Source of the DNA: Crossaster papposus
Lineage: Eukaryota > Echinodermata > Asteroidea > Velatida > Solasteridae
Direction of reading: 5' to 3'
NCBI GenBank assembly: GCA_037893245.1
Contig: JBAIAA010000260.1
Span: 310,001 to 374,000, forward strand
Length of the DNA: 64,000 nt
Shown: positions 1 to 10,499 of the stretch, piece after piece
Layout of the letters: every line of letters starts with the position of its first letter
Position numbering within the stretch: position 1 is the stretch's first letter
The notes under the pieces: generated by a model
Database searches by the model: none
The model's input: only the letters and a program-made list of their open reading frames with translations
What the model was told of the DNA's origin: nothing
Program-made: the position numbers and the translations under genes

Positions 1-394
1 CCCAACATGCTAAAGGCCAATTATCATAACTGGGCGTGTCTAGACCACACTGAATGGAAGACACTTAGGTTCTTAGAACCTTGCTTCCCCTGAAATTAAA
101 CTCATCCCACAATAAACTTACAATACAAAAATAGTCAATGAAAAATGAGCACAATTGAACCCATGAGAACTCGAACCCCAATCTTACGACCTATAACCTA
201 ACCCATTATCTACTTGGCTACTGGGAGAGGTCGACAGAAGCCGTTTTTCTAAGTGCTTTAATGTACCTCTGGCCTACGTGTAACTAGTTGACTGAGCAAT
301 AACAATATATTTTAGTATTATTGTTGAAACTACTGAATAATCATGACACGAGGGGTGTAGAAACGCCCATTTACCCTTTCCCATAGTGGGGAAA
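1..394. other. Unannotated left edge
   Basis: AT-rich sequence with no reading frame or repeat that I recognise. It ends where the GC-rich block begins. Confidence 0.4.
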
Positions 395-1340
395 ATAATT
401 TCGCGGACGGCTGGGCAGCGTATCCCAACGGTGCCAATGGGCCGTCCACCGCGGCCCTCTGCCGGGGGGCAGAGAGGGCCGCCAGTGAGGCCGAGATGGT
501 TTGGAACGCCGTAAGGAACTCGGTCCGGGAGACGTTGTCGCCATGGTGACGCTTTTCCCGGCGGCCCGAACGGAGCTGCTCGAGGAAGGCGAGCGGCGGG
601 AACGCCGGCCAGACTTCCCCTTCTTATGTTTCGAGCGGACCCGCCGGGAGGATTCCGAAAAATCGGATGACTCCTGGGGGACCACGACCCCCGAACACCG
701 GGTGAAACCCGATGCGGTGGTCGGCCCTTCAGAGTGGGGGTCGGCCAGCAGTCCGGGGGCCCCCCGGAAAGACTGGTCCACACCCCAAAACCCCTGCCCG
801 GGCGGCAGCGCCTCCAGCCCCACAGGGCGGAGGTCGGCTAGCAAGCCCGGGGGCCCGTAGGCCTGTCCACCCCGTGACTCTGTGGCGTACACTGCCAGTG
901 AGCTGGGGGGAGCGGGGGGTTATGGCCCACCGAGCTGCGTGGGCTCGTCACAACAGACGGCCCCGAGCTCGGAGACGGGGCGGGTAAAGCGTGCGGGTCC
1001 GTGACAATAGACCCTGGCTTTTTATTCCCGTGCCCCTTCCCGGGCTTGGGTTTGGTTCCGACAGCGGAGTCCGCCTTGCGGCTCTTGCCGGAACTACCCC
1101 ATACGTTTAGCCGTCCCACCGACGATGGCCGGGGGGGGAGGGAGAGACCGTAGCTGGTACTCCCCTGCCCGATCGGTGGGACTGGCAGCGCCCACAGCCG
1201 ATTGTGGCTGTGAGTGCTGGCTGGGGGAAGAATTAGGGAACGGCGCAGCGTTCCCCGCATCAACCCCCGACTGTCCCGAGGGAGTACAAATTCCCCCGGT
1301 TATGACAGACGGAGCTCTCGCCAAACGTCTCATACTGTAA
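395..1340. other. GC-rich block, unclassified, probably repeat-derived
   Basis: About 0.95 kb of markedly GC-rich sequence sits between AT-rich flanks with sharp edges. Reading frames are open on both strands, as expected from base composition, and none resembles a known family. A unit containing GGTCGGCCAGCAGTCCGGGG (about 731-760) recurs in diverged form at about 827-857. One frame (501-860, +) is acidic and Arg-rich but starts only with a non-ATG codon. It may be an inserted mobile-element fragment, a CpG-rich exon or a promoter island. I cannot decide. Confidence 0.35.
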
Positions 1341-2188
1341 CTTATCAAACAACACTCTACAATATCACCTTTTATTTTATTGAACTCTCTTGCGAAAAAC
1401 GCAGTAATTTAAGTGTAACTGGGAGACCCAGAAAAACACGTCTTACCGCGACCACCGCTAAGAGAAAAGAGGACGTTCACGGGGCACGCATGTGCGGGCT
1501 CTATGGGGTGGCCTCTGGAGGGCGCTGTTGGCAAACTCTTAGCGATTATACCTGCCGGTCTAGGAAATATGCAAATGTAGTAATTCGCTCTACAGGTAAT
1601 GTATGAGCGAAGTAGAGCCTATAACTTACGAACTGCAAAATTAACAGAAAGATGTGGCACTGCATAATTGGAATTTTAATATAATAATATTGAACGCAAT
1701 GGTTTTCTCAACAGTCTTTTACCAAAACAATCAACAAGTTAAACTTGAGCTTATTCTGGCATAGCTATATAGCTTACCACTGCCATAAGAACTCTATTTG
1801 CATATTAATTTTTACTCACTTATTTTTTGTTTGTGTATCCTACCTTTAAAATCATGTCACGAATGCAGTTCATTTGATTTGACAGTCAATGTAGTGAGAT
1901 GAGCTTAATTGTGGTGACTTATAAGTGGTGAATTTTGACTATTAATAGTTAATAACAACTGATGAATGAAGCATATTTATTACACAGATTAACTTTTAGT
2001 CATCAAAGGGAATGTGATTCAAAAATGTCTTCATAAAATAATGGCAGTAATATATTTAGCTCATATTTGAAGATTGTTGCCAAATGTATAAGAAAAATGT
2101 AATAATAATGTTTTCAATCTTTAAACAGTTAAACATGATAAATGCATCATTTAAAACAGATCATATACAATTAAAATGTACATTGCAA
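1341..2188. other. AT-rich spacer with a solo MITE-A end
   Basis: No gene seen. A single right end of family A (GTGTATCCTACCTTTAA) lies at about 1834-1850, without a visible partner. The stretch ends at the left terminus of the two-gene transposon. Confidence 0.4.
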
Positions 2189-2847
2189 CAATAAACCTTT
2201 ACGACATTCTCAAAGCATCATGGGAAATAATTGAAATGCCCGGATGTGGATGACAAACAAAACTTTGTCGTGTGCGTAATCGAACGGCGGATCACGTAAG
2301 TTGGCAAGTTTTTCACGTTTTTCTTTAATATTTTAAAGAGTTTAGTCGTGATGTTTTCAGAGTTTTTCACTCTTAATACAAGAAGTATAATGAGTGGCTG
2401 ATTTAGTATAAATATAGGTGAATCCAGAGAAATCATTGGGGATCCACTCGGCCAGTGCTGCCAACGAATAGTTGTCGTGTGTGTACAAAATATACATATT
2501 CGTACCATGACCGGTCGGTCCTATATACGCTGTTTGTATCCAAAGTAGTCCTTGCTCTGTTTTCTTATGCAAAACAACGGTGACATTTTCAAGTTTTTCT
2601 TTAATTGGGGGCCTACTGTACTAGTACTACACTTGGCCGTTATTTTTTTAGATACAGGTTTAAGAAAGAATGGGGATTTTGTAATAATATTATTTTTTTA
2701 AATGGAAGACTAGCTGTGCCTGTAGTACTGTACTTGTACTACTGCAACTAACGGCCATGGAGAAATTCTCCATGAACTAACTAAAACTAGGCCTAATGAT
2801 TTTTACAGTAAGCTATACTGTATACACCCCACAGGTCTACAGGATTG
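2189..2847 (+). repeat. Left terminal inverted repeat of the two-gene transposon
   Basis: Matches the reverse complement of 9150-9761 almost throughout. It differs by a few substitutions and about four short indels. The largest is an extra segment of about 29 bp near 2750-2780 that contains a perfect hairpin (CATGGAGAA / TTCTCCATG with one unpaired base). Confidence 0.9.
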
Positions 2848-2974
2848 CCTGACTAGTGTCTGCATGATATGTGATCCTTTAATTTCCTAATCCTCAAAAC
2901 CCAATGTTTTCTGATTTCTTACTTATTATTTTATTTGTTTGTTTTATTTTGCAGCTGTTTCATCTTCCATAATA

Positions 2975-4471
2975 ATGCCTTACAGATGTTGTGTTGGCGG
3001 TTGCAACAACGACTCTCGCTATCCAGGCAAGAAAGTTAGACGAGGCCATGTGGAGACTCTCAAATTTCACAGAATTCCCAAAAATGAACAAAAAAGAAAA
3101 TTATGGGAGAACAAAATCAGCAAAGGCCGGAAGTTTTTCAAAGCTTCAGATTTTATGAGGGTATGCTCTAACCATTTCAGAGATGGGAAACCAACAGTTG
3201 AGGAACCTAATCCATCACTTTATTTAGTTTCAAGTGAGAGCAGTGTGAAAAGCCCACGTAAACGGAAACGAAACCTGCAACAGAAGCAAAAACAAATGCA
3301 CCACACATCAAGCCAGCCTAAACCGCTCGATGCTGAGCCACCTAATCTCAAAGCTCAGCCACCTAATCTCAAAGCTCAGCCACCTAATCTCAAAGCTCTT
3401 GGTGTCGAACCAGTGGAACCGCCTATTGATCATGAACCACTAGCTCTTGGTGTCAAACCAGTAGAACCACCTATTGATCCTGAACCGGCCCGTGCCCATG
3501 TGCCACACTTAAGCTTTAGATTAAGTGCAACCTTTGAACAAATTACAAGAGACAGTGATGTCAGGTTGTTTACAGGGCTTAAAAACTCAAATGTTTTTCA
3601 TGAACTTTTTAAGTTTTTGCAAGATAAAGCAGTGCATATGCAGTACTGGTATGGAGACAGCCGATATGATGACACTTATGAACCCGAGTTTTCAAAGCAT
3701 GAGCATTTAGGGAAACCTGGGCCCAAAAGGAAGTTAACACTTGAGCAAGAGATGCTTATGACTTTGATGCGCCTCCGTCTTGGATTACTCACCGAGCATT
3801 TAGCATTTCAATTTGATGTGTCAGCCAGTCAAGTGACTTCTGTGTTCAATTCCTGGATAACTCTGATGGCAAAGGAACTTGCATGGCTCATACACTGGCC
3901 AGACAGAAGAACAGTTCAGAGGAATTTGCCAGATGCTTTTCGTACATTTGCTCCAAAATGCAGATGCATCATAGATTGCTCTGAAATTTTCATCGAGACG
4001 CCTCATTCCCTCAGGTCCCAGGCCCAGTGCTGGAGTAATTATAAGCATCACTGCACTGCAAAGTTTCTTATTGCTATAACACCAAATGGTTCCATCAGCT
4101 TTTTGTCCCAGTGCTTTGGTGGTCGTGCTACTGATCTTTATCTGACACAAAATTCAGGATTCTTAAACATGCTTCAGCCAGGGGATTCTGTTATGGCAGA
4201 TCGTGGTTTCAAAATTGAAGAACTTTTGGGCTTTTACCAATGTTCTTTGTTTATTCCTCCTTCGAGTCATTCTAATCTACAAATGACAAGGGTAGCTGTT
4301 AACAAGACATCTAGAATAGCAAATTTACGCATATTTGTTGAGAAAGCAATAGCACGGATTAAGAAATTTAGACTTATTAAGTTTGAAGTTCCTATCACAC
4401 TTATGCAGAGCATTGACGACATTTTGACAGTTGTAGCCATCCTCACAAATTTGGATGATCCATTTTTATAG
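2975..4471 (+). CDS. THAP-domain DDE transposase
   Basis: The 498-residue product is the probable transposase of the surrounding element. I chose the ATG at 2975 (MPYRCC) because the upstream extension lacks an ATG and the THAP domain starts exactly here. Seen: a THAP zinc finger at residues 1-70 (C5/C6, C10, C64, H67, with LKFHRIP and a Trp between them). Next comes a basic, low-complexity linker with three PPNLKA repeats (about 122-142) and two copies of ALGVxPVEPPID. A helix-turn-helix-like segment (LTLEQEMLMTLMRLRLGL) lies at about 254-300. The C-terminal DDE_Tnp_4-type nuclease carries D334 (IIDCSE), D409 (MADRGF) and E456 (FVEKAI). The THAP finger should recognise the element's ends and the DDE core should cut and join DNA in the nucleus. 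There is no internal stop or frameshift. A pyrimidine-rich stretch ending in CAG at 2938-2954 could be a splice acceptor, so a short upstream exon is possible. Confidence 0.9.
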   Translation: MPYRCCVGGCNNDSRYPGKKVRRGHVETLKFHRIPKNEQKRKLWENKISKGRKFFKASDFMRVCSNHFRDGKPTVEEPNPSLYLVSSESSVKSPRKRKRNLQQKQKQMHHTSSQPKPLDAEPPNLKAQPPNLKAQPPNLKALGVEPVEPPIDHEPLALGVKPVEPPIDPEPARAHVPHLSFRLSATFEQITRDSDVRLFTGLKNSNVFHELFKFLQDKAVHMQYWYGDSRYDDTYEPEFSKHEHLGKPGPKRKLTLEQEMLMTLMRLRLGLLTEHLAFQFDVSASQVTSVFNSWITLMAKELAWLIHWPDRRTVQRNLPDAFRTFAPKCRCIIDCSEIFIETPHSLRSQAQCWSNYKHHCTAKFLIAITPNGSISFLSQCFGGRATDLYLTQNSGFLNMLQPGDSVMADRGFKIEELLGFYQCSLFIPPSSHSNLQMTRVAVNKTSRIANLRIFVEKAIARIKKFRLIKFEVPITLMQSIDDILTVVAILTNLDDPFL

Positions 4472-5454
4472 TAGATATAAAAGGTTTCAAAATATTGTTT
4501 TTCCATTGTGCTACCAGGATGTTAACAACCACAATGGATTCCAAGAATACTCAGTATTTTTTATTTTACTACACACATGCATAACAAAGATAAGGCATTA
4601 CAGAGGTGTATGTTGTTTAAAGCAATCTTGTATTTATTCTTTCTTCATGGAAACGATTGTCAACGACTCACAAAAAGATAGGCCAACAATGAATGTGTGG
4701 CTCATGAAGATGGTCCTTTTTTTGGCCATCCTAAAATATAAATTAATAAATATATTATTATATAAATTTATATATATATATATTTAATACATTAATCAAC
4801 TGTCTTTGTATAAATAAATTAAAATATGACAAGTATGTACATGTGCACACAAAACACCACAATTTTGTTATATAAATTCTTCCAGACTGCAACAATTGCA
4901 TACAAAATGAGAAGGGGGTACATTGTTACAAGATGGCACTGTTTGTTTTTTAAACATATGCGAATTGGCTTAATGGCACTTTGAGAGCCTTAAATGTTGA
5001 AGTGGAAACCACTTTTCATATTTTTTTGCAGCAGGGACCTAGATTAATCTCCCATAGCTTATTACAAATTCTACGACTTTCGTTTATGTGTGCGAGGTAT
5101 TGCTGAACAGCCAGGCTAAACTATCTGTACTGTTGTGATAGAATGATTACATCTTCCGTAAACAATCTTACCCTTTATTTGACTTGACAGAACTGGTTAC
5201 CCTATTCTAAGGCCTAAAAAGAAAATAGCATTAAGTTGTTGCAATGATGTTGTTCAAAACTGTTGTTCATCAAATTTTCCGTAAACAATTTTGTAACGTT
5301 CAAAACAATCTTAATTTTAAAGTATCAGAAAACAAAAGAATTGCAGACCCTATTTATTTCAAATTAAAAGAAGGTCACGGTAGCTTTCCTTCACAGCATA
5401 AATTAATGCAGTATCTGATTGCATTATCGCAGTATCAGCAAAACAGTGTTTTAA
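4472..5454. other. Intergenic AT-rich part of the transposon
   Basis: This separates the two convergent genes. Several AATAAA-like sites after 4740 could serve as poly(A) signals for the transposase gene. No other gene is evident. Confidence 0.4.
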
Positions 5455-5744
5455 AGGTAGTATACACCATTTGCAGATATCGAAAATATTTACTACCGAA
5501 TTAGTAAGAAATATCATACTCGTCTGAAAGTAAATGTTGATTCTGGGCATCCAGCAAAATGATTGCGCTAGATATCCTGTAATTATTCCGAAAAATTGAA
5601 TTTTATAATGAAAAATTTGCGATCAAAATAAGAATAACTGCTCGACGCCGGTTGAAAAAACCCGCTGTTTTTCGTGCTTTTCTCGGCATCCATGATTCTA
5701 AAACTTTGGACAGCTCAGTTAAACGATATTTACTATAAATCCAC

Positions 5745-5775
<31 letters not shown>

Positions 5776-5825
5776 ATCTACTCATTCATTATAATTCAAG
5801 CAATGACCAATGGTGTATACTACCT
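5455..5825 (+). mobile_element. MITE family A copy, complete, nested in the two-gene transposon
   Basis: A 371 bp non-autonomous element flanked by TTAA on both sides (5451-5454 and 5826-5829). TIRs begin AGGTAGTATACACCA, and the interior matches the other A copies in this window. A run of about 23 C followed by A lies near its right end (about 5742-5777). TTAA targets are typical of Kolobok and piggyBac elements. Its position shows that it arrived after the host transposon. Confidence 0.85.
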
Positions 5826-6208
5826 TTAAGTGTGTTGACACATTTAAATTTTTACCCTGTTGGTTGACATATATGGTATATAATGTTAAAAAAAAAGAAT
5901 ATGCTAACAATATTGAGAAGTTCAAGTTGCCCCTTTGATCGAAAATGTATTAATATAATTGCATAAATAAAGTAAAATATGATGTTATTTATTTATCAGA
6001 TATAATTTCTTCCAGACTAGAAATTTTACAGCAATAATTGCATATGATAGGAGATCACATAATAATTATAACAAAGTTCAAGTTACCACTTTCTCTAAAA
6101 AAAAGTGGAGCTCATAACCCTTGCCCCCCCCCCCCCAATCCATGAAAATGTCTAGTTATGCCACACTGTGTACATCACTTTAACTGTTTCACTTAGTTAA
6201 AATTAAAA
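5826..6208. other. Intergenic stretch before the YqaJ gene 3' end
   Basis: AT-rich, with a C14 run at about 6123-6136. No gene seen. It should contain the 3' UTR of the minus-strand gene. Confidence 0.35.
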
Positions 6209-7951
6209 CTAGCTTTCCTTAAGACGTGGCTTGTCGCAGCTTGGATTGGTGTAGATTTGTGAAATACCAAGTAATAGAGGTGCAAAGTGCAGTCTATAGA
6301 ATAGTACCAAATTTCTCAGCACACGTTCCCAGTACTCCCTATTGAAGTGAACAGTGTCAACAAAAAGAGGCCCAACCTCACTCCACACAACAAAGTAAGC
6401 TTTTTTACAACCAAGAAGTGCCATCTGACCGATAACCTGTGTGTAATACTTGTGTTTTTGGTTGACCTGTAATTTACCCTCATTATTGACAAGGAAGTCA
6501 AGGAATTTGTGGCCCTCCTGTACTGACACCTTCCTTGTTTTCAACAGATAGGGGCATTTGTACTCTATTGCCACTTTACCACAGCACTCACAAGTGAGAA
6601 CATTATCTGGAGATGCACCCAGATATGGGTGCCCTTTTGAGACAACTACACCACTCATACAAAGTTTTCCATTAATATGTTTTGACACTTCTAAACTTGC
6701 AAATGCTTGTCTTGCATCAGATTCATGCTTTTTGCCATATTTAACAGCATCAATGTGGTCAAGGCTTGGCGGATTAAGCAGATTAGCTAGAAGAGGTGTG
6801 GTCTTGGGCCTGATTTGTCCTTTAGATGCATTCAGAGAATTAACTTTGGTATAAACGTCATGAAATCTTGATGAAGTGATTCTCCCTCGTCTTTGAGATT
6901 TCCACTGAAATGATTGTGACTGACTTCTGGTTGCCTTTTCAATTTCACCCAGTTGGTTGTCATTGAAAGAGACCGCATCAAGAAAACCGGAAAGCAATTC
7001 TTCATTGGTTGCATTAGGATTTGCTTCTTTGACATTTGATGCGATAATCTCAAGTGGAGGAGGTAAATCATCTTCTGGAAGTGGCCTGAAAGTTTGATGG
7101 ACACCAGCCCCAGGACAAACTTTTTTCAGCTGTTTTAACAGATTCTGTTTAGCTTCATCAGTGACAGTTCTTTTACTGACAGGTCTTGGATCATACAGAC
7201 CCCTCTTTAGTGATTTGCTTGGATTGGGATTCATTTTCGAATGTTTTTCAAAGCTAATTTCCTTTATTGTCATTGGAGCAATTTCTTTGTCTGATGGTTT
7301 GTTCCATTGACAAGGAAGACTTGTGCAAGAACTTTGTGTCATGCCATGAGACACAGCATGCTCAACTTTATACAGTACTGCTATTACATGGTTGCAACAC
7401 CTACACAAGCCTGCTGTGCAGCTGCAGTACGCACACACTATTTCACCTGATTTATTGATAAGCACCCACACCTTTCTATGAGGATCATTGACTCTTTGGG
7501 AAGGAAGCACTTTAGCTTTTATTAAGATTCTTTGCTTTTGTGTGTCATCAGAGTTAGCATCATGACATTCTACCTTTCCCACAAACCCACTTTTAAAATA
7601 AGAATAAGCCTTTTGTGCCTTGTACTGTCCAATGTACTTTGTGTCAAATGCTTTGTTATCCAAAATGTATTGGAAAATGTTCCCAGTGTTAACTGCAGGC
7701 CATTTCATGATGTCATCTTCCCAAGAGTCAATTTCATTGGGATCTTGTATTTTATATGTATTAAGCATTTCTTTGTAATCAGCTTGCAGCTGTTTTGCCA
7801 ATGTATTATTAGAAACACTGATTGGTATATTCTGTTCACAAGCAACCAGAGCTCGGGCTGACAGAGCCAACTTATTCCCTGATATAGGTTGCCCACGTTG
7901 TTGTAGGTAAAATTTTAGCTCACCAAGAGTCCAATGTAAAAACTCTTCCAT
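6209..7951 (-). CDS. SAP-like / SWIM zinc finger / YqaJ-type nuclease protein
   Basis: The 580-residue product is the second protein of the transposon. Seen in order: a SAP-like segment at about 8-36 (TLGELKFYLQQRGQPISGNK), a motif family that binds AT-rich DNA; a SWIM zinc finger CxC...CxH at 176-188 (C176, C178, C186, H188); a basic linker; and a YqaJ/lambda-exonuclease-like core at about 350-545. The core has RGRITSSRF, KKHESDARQAF (E410), GASPDN with D449, AIEYKC with E463 and K465, and HKYYTQVIGQMALLG. D449, E463 and K465 match the D-(D/E)xK metal-binding pattern of this nuclease fold. Known members digest or resect DNA ends in recombination; a role in processing transposon ends or repairing donor sites is my inference. 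The frame is open throughout, converges with the transposase gene and lies wholly inside the element. Confidence 0.88.
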   Translation of the reverse strand: MEEFLHWTLGELKFYLQQRGQPISGNKLALSARALVACEQNIPISVSNNTLAKQLQADYKEMLNTYKIQDPNEIDSWEDDIMKWPAVNTGNIFQYILDNKAFDTKYIGQYKAQKAYSYFKSGFVGKVECHDANSDDTQKQRILIKAKVLPSQRVNDPHRKVWVLINKSGEIVCAYCSCTAGLCRCCNHVIAVLYKVEHAVSHGMTQSSCTSLPCQWNKPSDKEIAPMTIKEISFEKHSKMNPNPSKSLKRGLYDPRPVSKRTVTDEAKQNLLKQLKKVCPGAGVHQTFRPLPEDDLPPPLEIIASNVKEANPNATNEELLSGFLDAVSFNDNQLGEIEKATRSQSQSFQWKSQRRGRITSSRFHDVYTKVNSLNASKGQIRPKTTPLLANLLNPPSLDHIDAVKYGKKHESDARQAFASLEVSKHINGKLCMSGVVVSKGHPYLGASPDNVLTCECCGKVAIEYKCPYLLKTRKVSVQEGHKFLDFLVNNEGKLQVNQKHKYYTQVIGQMALLGCKKAYFVVWSEVGPLFVDTVHFNREYWERVLRNLVLFYRLHFAPLLLGISQIYTNPSCDKPRLKES

Positions 7952-8616
7952 TTTTACCTGGATTTGCCTAATCAGTGTTTCTAATAATACATGGATTTAC
8001 CCGGACATCAGGTGGGGGTGAAGGAACAAGGAGCTTCTTGTTTCGAAAGTACATGTAGTAAGCCCAAGCTTTTGAAGTCTCTGTTCATAGGGCAAGTGTA
8101 ACTGTTGAAGAACATTACAAAAACAAATCCAACCTAAATTATTTAGTAACACATAACGTTTACAAAATCATTATAATCACTTTTCTAATTCTTGATCCCC
8201 ATCTTTTTCATTTAAACATGCATTCCATTTCTGTTTTTATCCATGTAAATTCTGACAACGGCTGATGTTTTTGGTGAGAAAAAAAAAGAGAAAAAAAAAC
8301 AACACTTTTAATTTCATTTTACAAAAAACATTAACCCTAACGCTCCTCAATTCTCCAAAATCCTCATTGCAGTTTTTGAGGATTTTCGAGGATTGAAAAC
8401 AGAAAGAGAAAACAAAGGTTTTGTTTTGCACCTAGCAAATAAACAGCTTTCTCCCACAGGGGTAGTTCTTACCTGTTGGCAAATGAAGAGAAACCTCGGC
8501 GTGCAGAGACAACTACATGTATTGTTTTTAAGCTCCTTACTCACTTGAAGCTCCTTTAGGAGGTTTGTGACCGTTGGAATTAACTTCTCCCTAAAAAATC
8601 AAACAACATTATCTTC
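7952..8616. other. Upstream region of the YqaJ gene
   Basis: No further gene seen. It should contain the promoter of the minus-strand gene. A short patch at about 8335-8400 (GAGGATTTTCGAGGATTG) resembles the degenerate GGATT repeats at 29.8-30.3 kb. Confidence 0.35.
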
Positions 8617-8790
8617 ATTTCAGTTTTAGATGTGGGAGGAAAACCCCAAACTGTGGGGAAAACCCATGGAATCAGGTACATGTAGGGACTGAAAAGTCAA
8701 GCAAGGTTCCAGTTTGAGGTGGGATTTGAACCAGGGTCCACAGCGGTTAAAGGCAGGAAAAGAAAACCAGTGCACTAATGATGTTAATAA
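8617..8790 (-). repeat. tRNA-derived SINE fragment inside the transposon
   Basis: Read on the minus strand, it has a B-box-like GGTTCAAATCCCA preceded by an A-box-like TTAGTGCACTGGTTT, then a tail with TTTTCCTCCCACATCTAAAAC. That arrangement is typical of tRNA-headed SINEs. It is not a functional tRNA. Confidence 0.5.
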
Positions 8791-9149
8791 AGACAAACAG
8801 TTTACCTCAAACTCTCCAGAGCTCTAAAAAACTGCAGGTAGCTAATGTCAAAGGTGTTCTTCAAATGAAGTAATGAACAACCTGGAAAGTAAAAAAAACA
8901 ACAACAACATCCAGTCACTATTTTTTCCTTGCACTTATTCATCTTCAAGATCAAAATAATAATAACTAATTTTTTCTATAGCGCTTTCACTACGCCTACG
9001 GGCATCTCAAAAGGCTTATTTTTTTCAAGACAGGTTTTTGAAGTTTATAAATGATGAGACGTACCGTAGCACCAATTATAACTTAAGGGTTTATAAGGTG
9101 CTGCGGCGCATTCAGCAGCCACTGCCAGAAACATCGGGACAAACCCCTT

Positions 9150-9761
9150 CAATCATGTAGACCTGTGGGGTGTATAGCTTACTGTAAAAATCATTAGGCC
9201 TAGTTTTAGTTAGTTGCAGTAGTACAGGTACAGTACTACAGCTAGTCTTCCATTTAAAAAAATAATATTATTACAAAATCCCCATTCTTTCTTAAACCTG
9301 TATCTAAAAAAATAACGGCCAAGTGTAGTACTAGTACAGTAGGCCCCCAATTAAAGAAAAACTTGAAAATGTCACCGTTGTTTTGCATAAGAAAACAGAG
9401 CAAGGACTACTTTGGATACAAACAGCGTATATAGGACCGACCGGTCATGGTACGAATATGTATGTACACACACGACAACTATTCGTTGGCAGCACTGGCC
9501 GAGTGGATCCCCAATGATTTCCCTGGATTCACCTATATTTATACCAAATCAGCCACTCATTATACTTCTTGTATTAAGAGTGAAAAACTCTGAAAACATC
9601 ACGACTAAACTCTTTAAAATATTAAAGAAAAACGTGAAAAACTTGCCAACTTACGTGATCCGCCGTTCGATTACGCACACGACAAAGTTTTGTTTGTCAT
9701 CCACATCCGGGCATTTCAATTATTTCCCATGATGCTTTGAGAATGTCGTAAAGGTTTATTG
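9150..9761 (-). repeat. Right terminal inverted repeat of the two-gene transposon
   Basis: Inverted partner of 2189-2847, about 612 bp. It lacks the palindromic segment of about 29 bp present in the left copy. The match stops just beyond GGTTTATTG at 9753-9761. Confidence 0.9.
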
Positions 9762-10498
9762 CTTGCTTTGAGTAAACAAGACTTTACTTTTAAAACGGGG
9801 CAATCAAAACTGTGTAAAAGGGTTCAAAGCATTCCTTGCCCTTTGCTGTATAGGGCTGTTCCGAATATGTATACAGAATAGCCAAATATTTGATCATATA
9901 GTGTACCAACCAAATATTAGAGAAAAAAAAACCACATGCACACGTTCGAGACTGTGATGAAATTATAATCCAAAAGTTTCATAAGTCGGATTTATGAGGC
10001 GTCGGATTTATGAGCCATTGGACTTTATTCGGCCTCATGTAGCTCTGACGTCACACAAGACGTCGGACAAATGAGGCGTTAGAACTATGGGATGTAGTAC
10101 TTATGGAAGGGGGGGGGGGGTTTGTAATACCCCGATGTGTACTCTAACACTTGATGGCAGTAACATTTTGACATTTTATGCGATGTTTGTACTCTACATA
10201 CTACTATTGTTGTAGTCATTGTTCTAACAATAGGCCACGTCACAGAACACACGCGTATTGAGAACAGGTGCACTCCCCGTGTACGCCGTTTTGTATACTT
10301 GCAAACTCCATGCGGGGATCAAACAGTTTTGAAAAGACATGTTATGCCTAGGTTATATTTAGATGTCTATGGTTTGTATGCATAAATAATGGCAGTTAGA
10401 CAAACAAGGCGTCGGAGGCGTCGGACTTATGAGGCATCGGGTCTATGAGGCGTCGGACTTTTGAACCGAAATAAAAGTAAAAGTTAGTTGTAGAACCT
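9762..10498. other. Spacer with ancestral degenerate units of the G-rich minisatellite
   Basis: Units of the form GTCGGACTTATGAGGC occur loosely at 9985-10080 and 10405-10465. They look like precursors of the array that starts at 10500. TTTATT at about 10024-10029 reads AATAAA on the minus strand and is a possible poly(A) signal for the JmjC gene. A G12 run lies near 10110. Confidence 0.5.
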
Positions 10499-10499
10499 A

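Larger units (their letters stand above)
2189..9761. mobile_element. Two-gene DNA transposon, THAP-DDE transposase plus YqaJ nuclease (ISL2EU-like)
   Basis: A 7.57 kb element is bounded by long inverted repeats (2189-2847 and 9150-9761). The matching termini read CAATAAACCTTTACGACATT on the left and its complement on the right. Inside are two convergent single-exon genes with no internal stops: a THAP/DDE transposase on the plus strand and a SAP-like/SWIM/YqaJ protein on the minus strand. From memory, the eukaryotic ISL2EU superfamily (and some Kolobok elements) pair a DDE transposase with a YqaJ exonuclease, and this fits. The target duplication cannot be fixed because the outermost bases are themselves symmetrical (AT or TA is possible). 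The near-identical repeats and open frames indicate recent activity. Later arrivals inside include a TTAA-flanked MITE (5455-5825) and a tRNA-derived SINE fragment (about 8617-8790). Confidence 0.85.

Noticed and set aside
501-860. A 119-codon gene in the GC-rich block
   Set aside because: No ATG at the start, no recognised domain, and competing open frames on the other strand.
2939-2974. N-terminal extension of the transposase
   Set aside because: It lacks an ATG; the THAP domain starts at the ATG at 2975.
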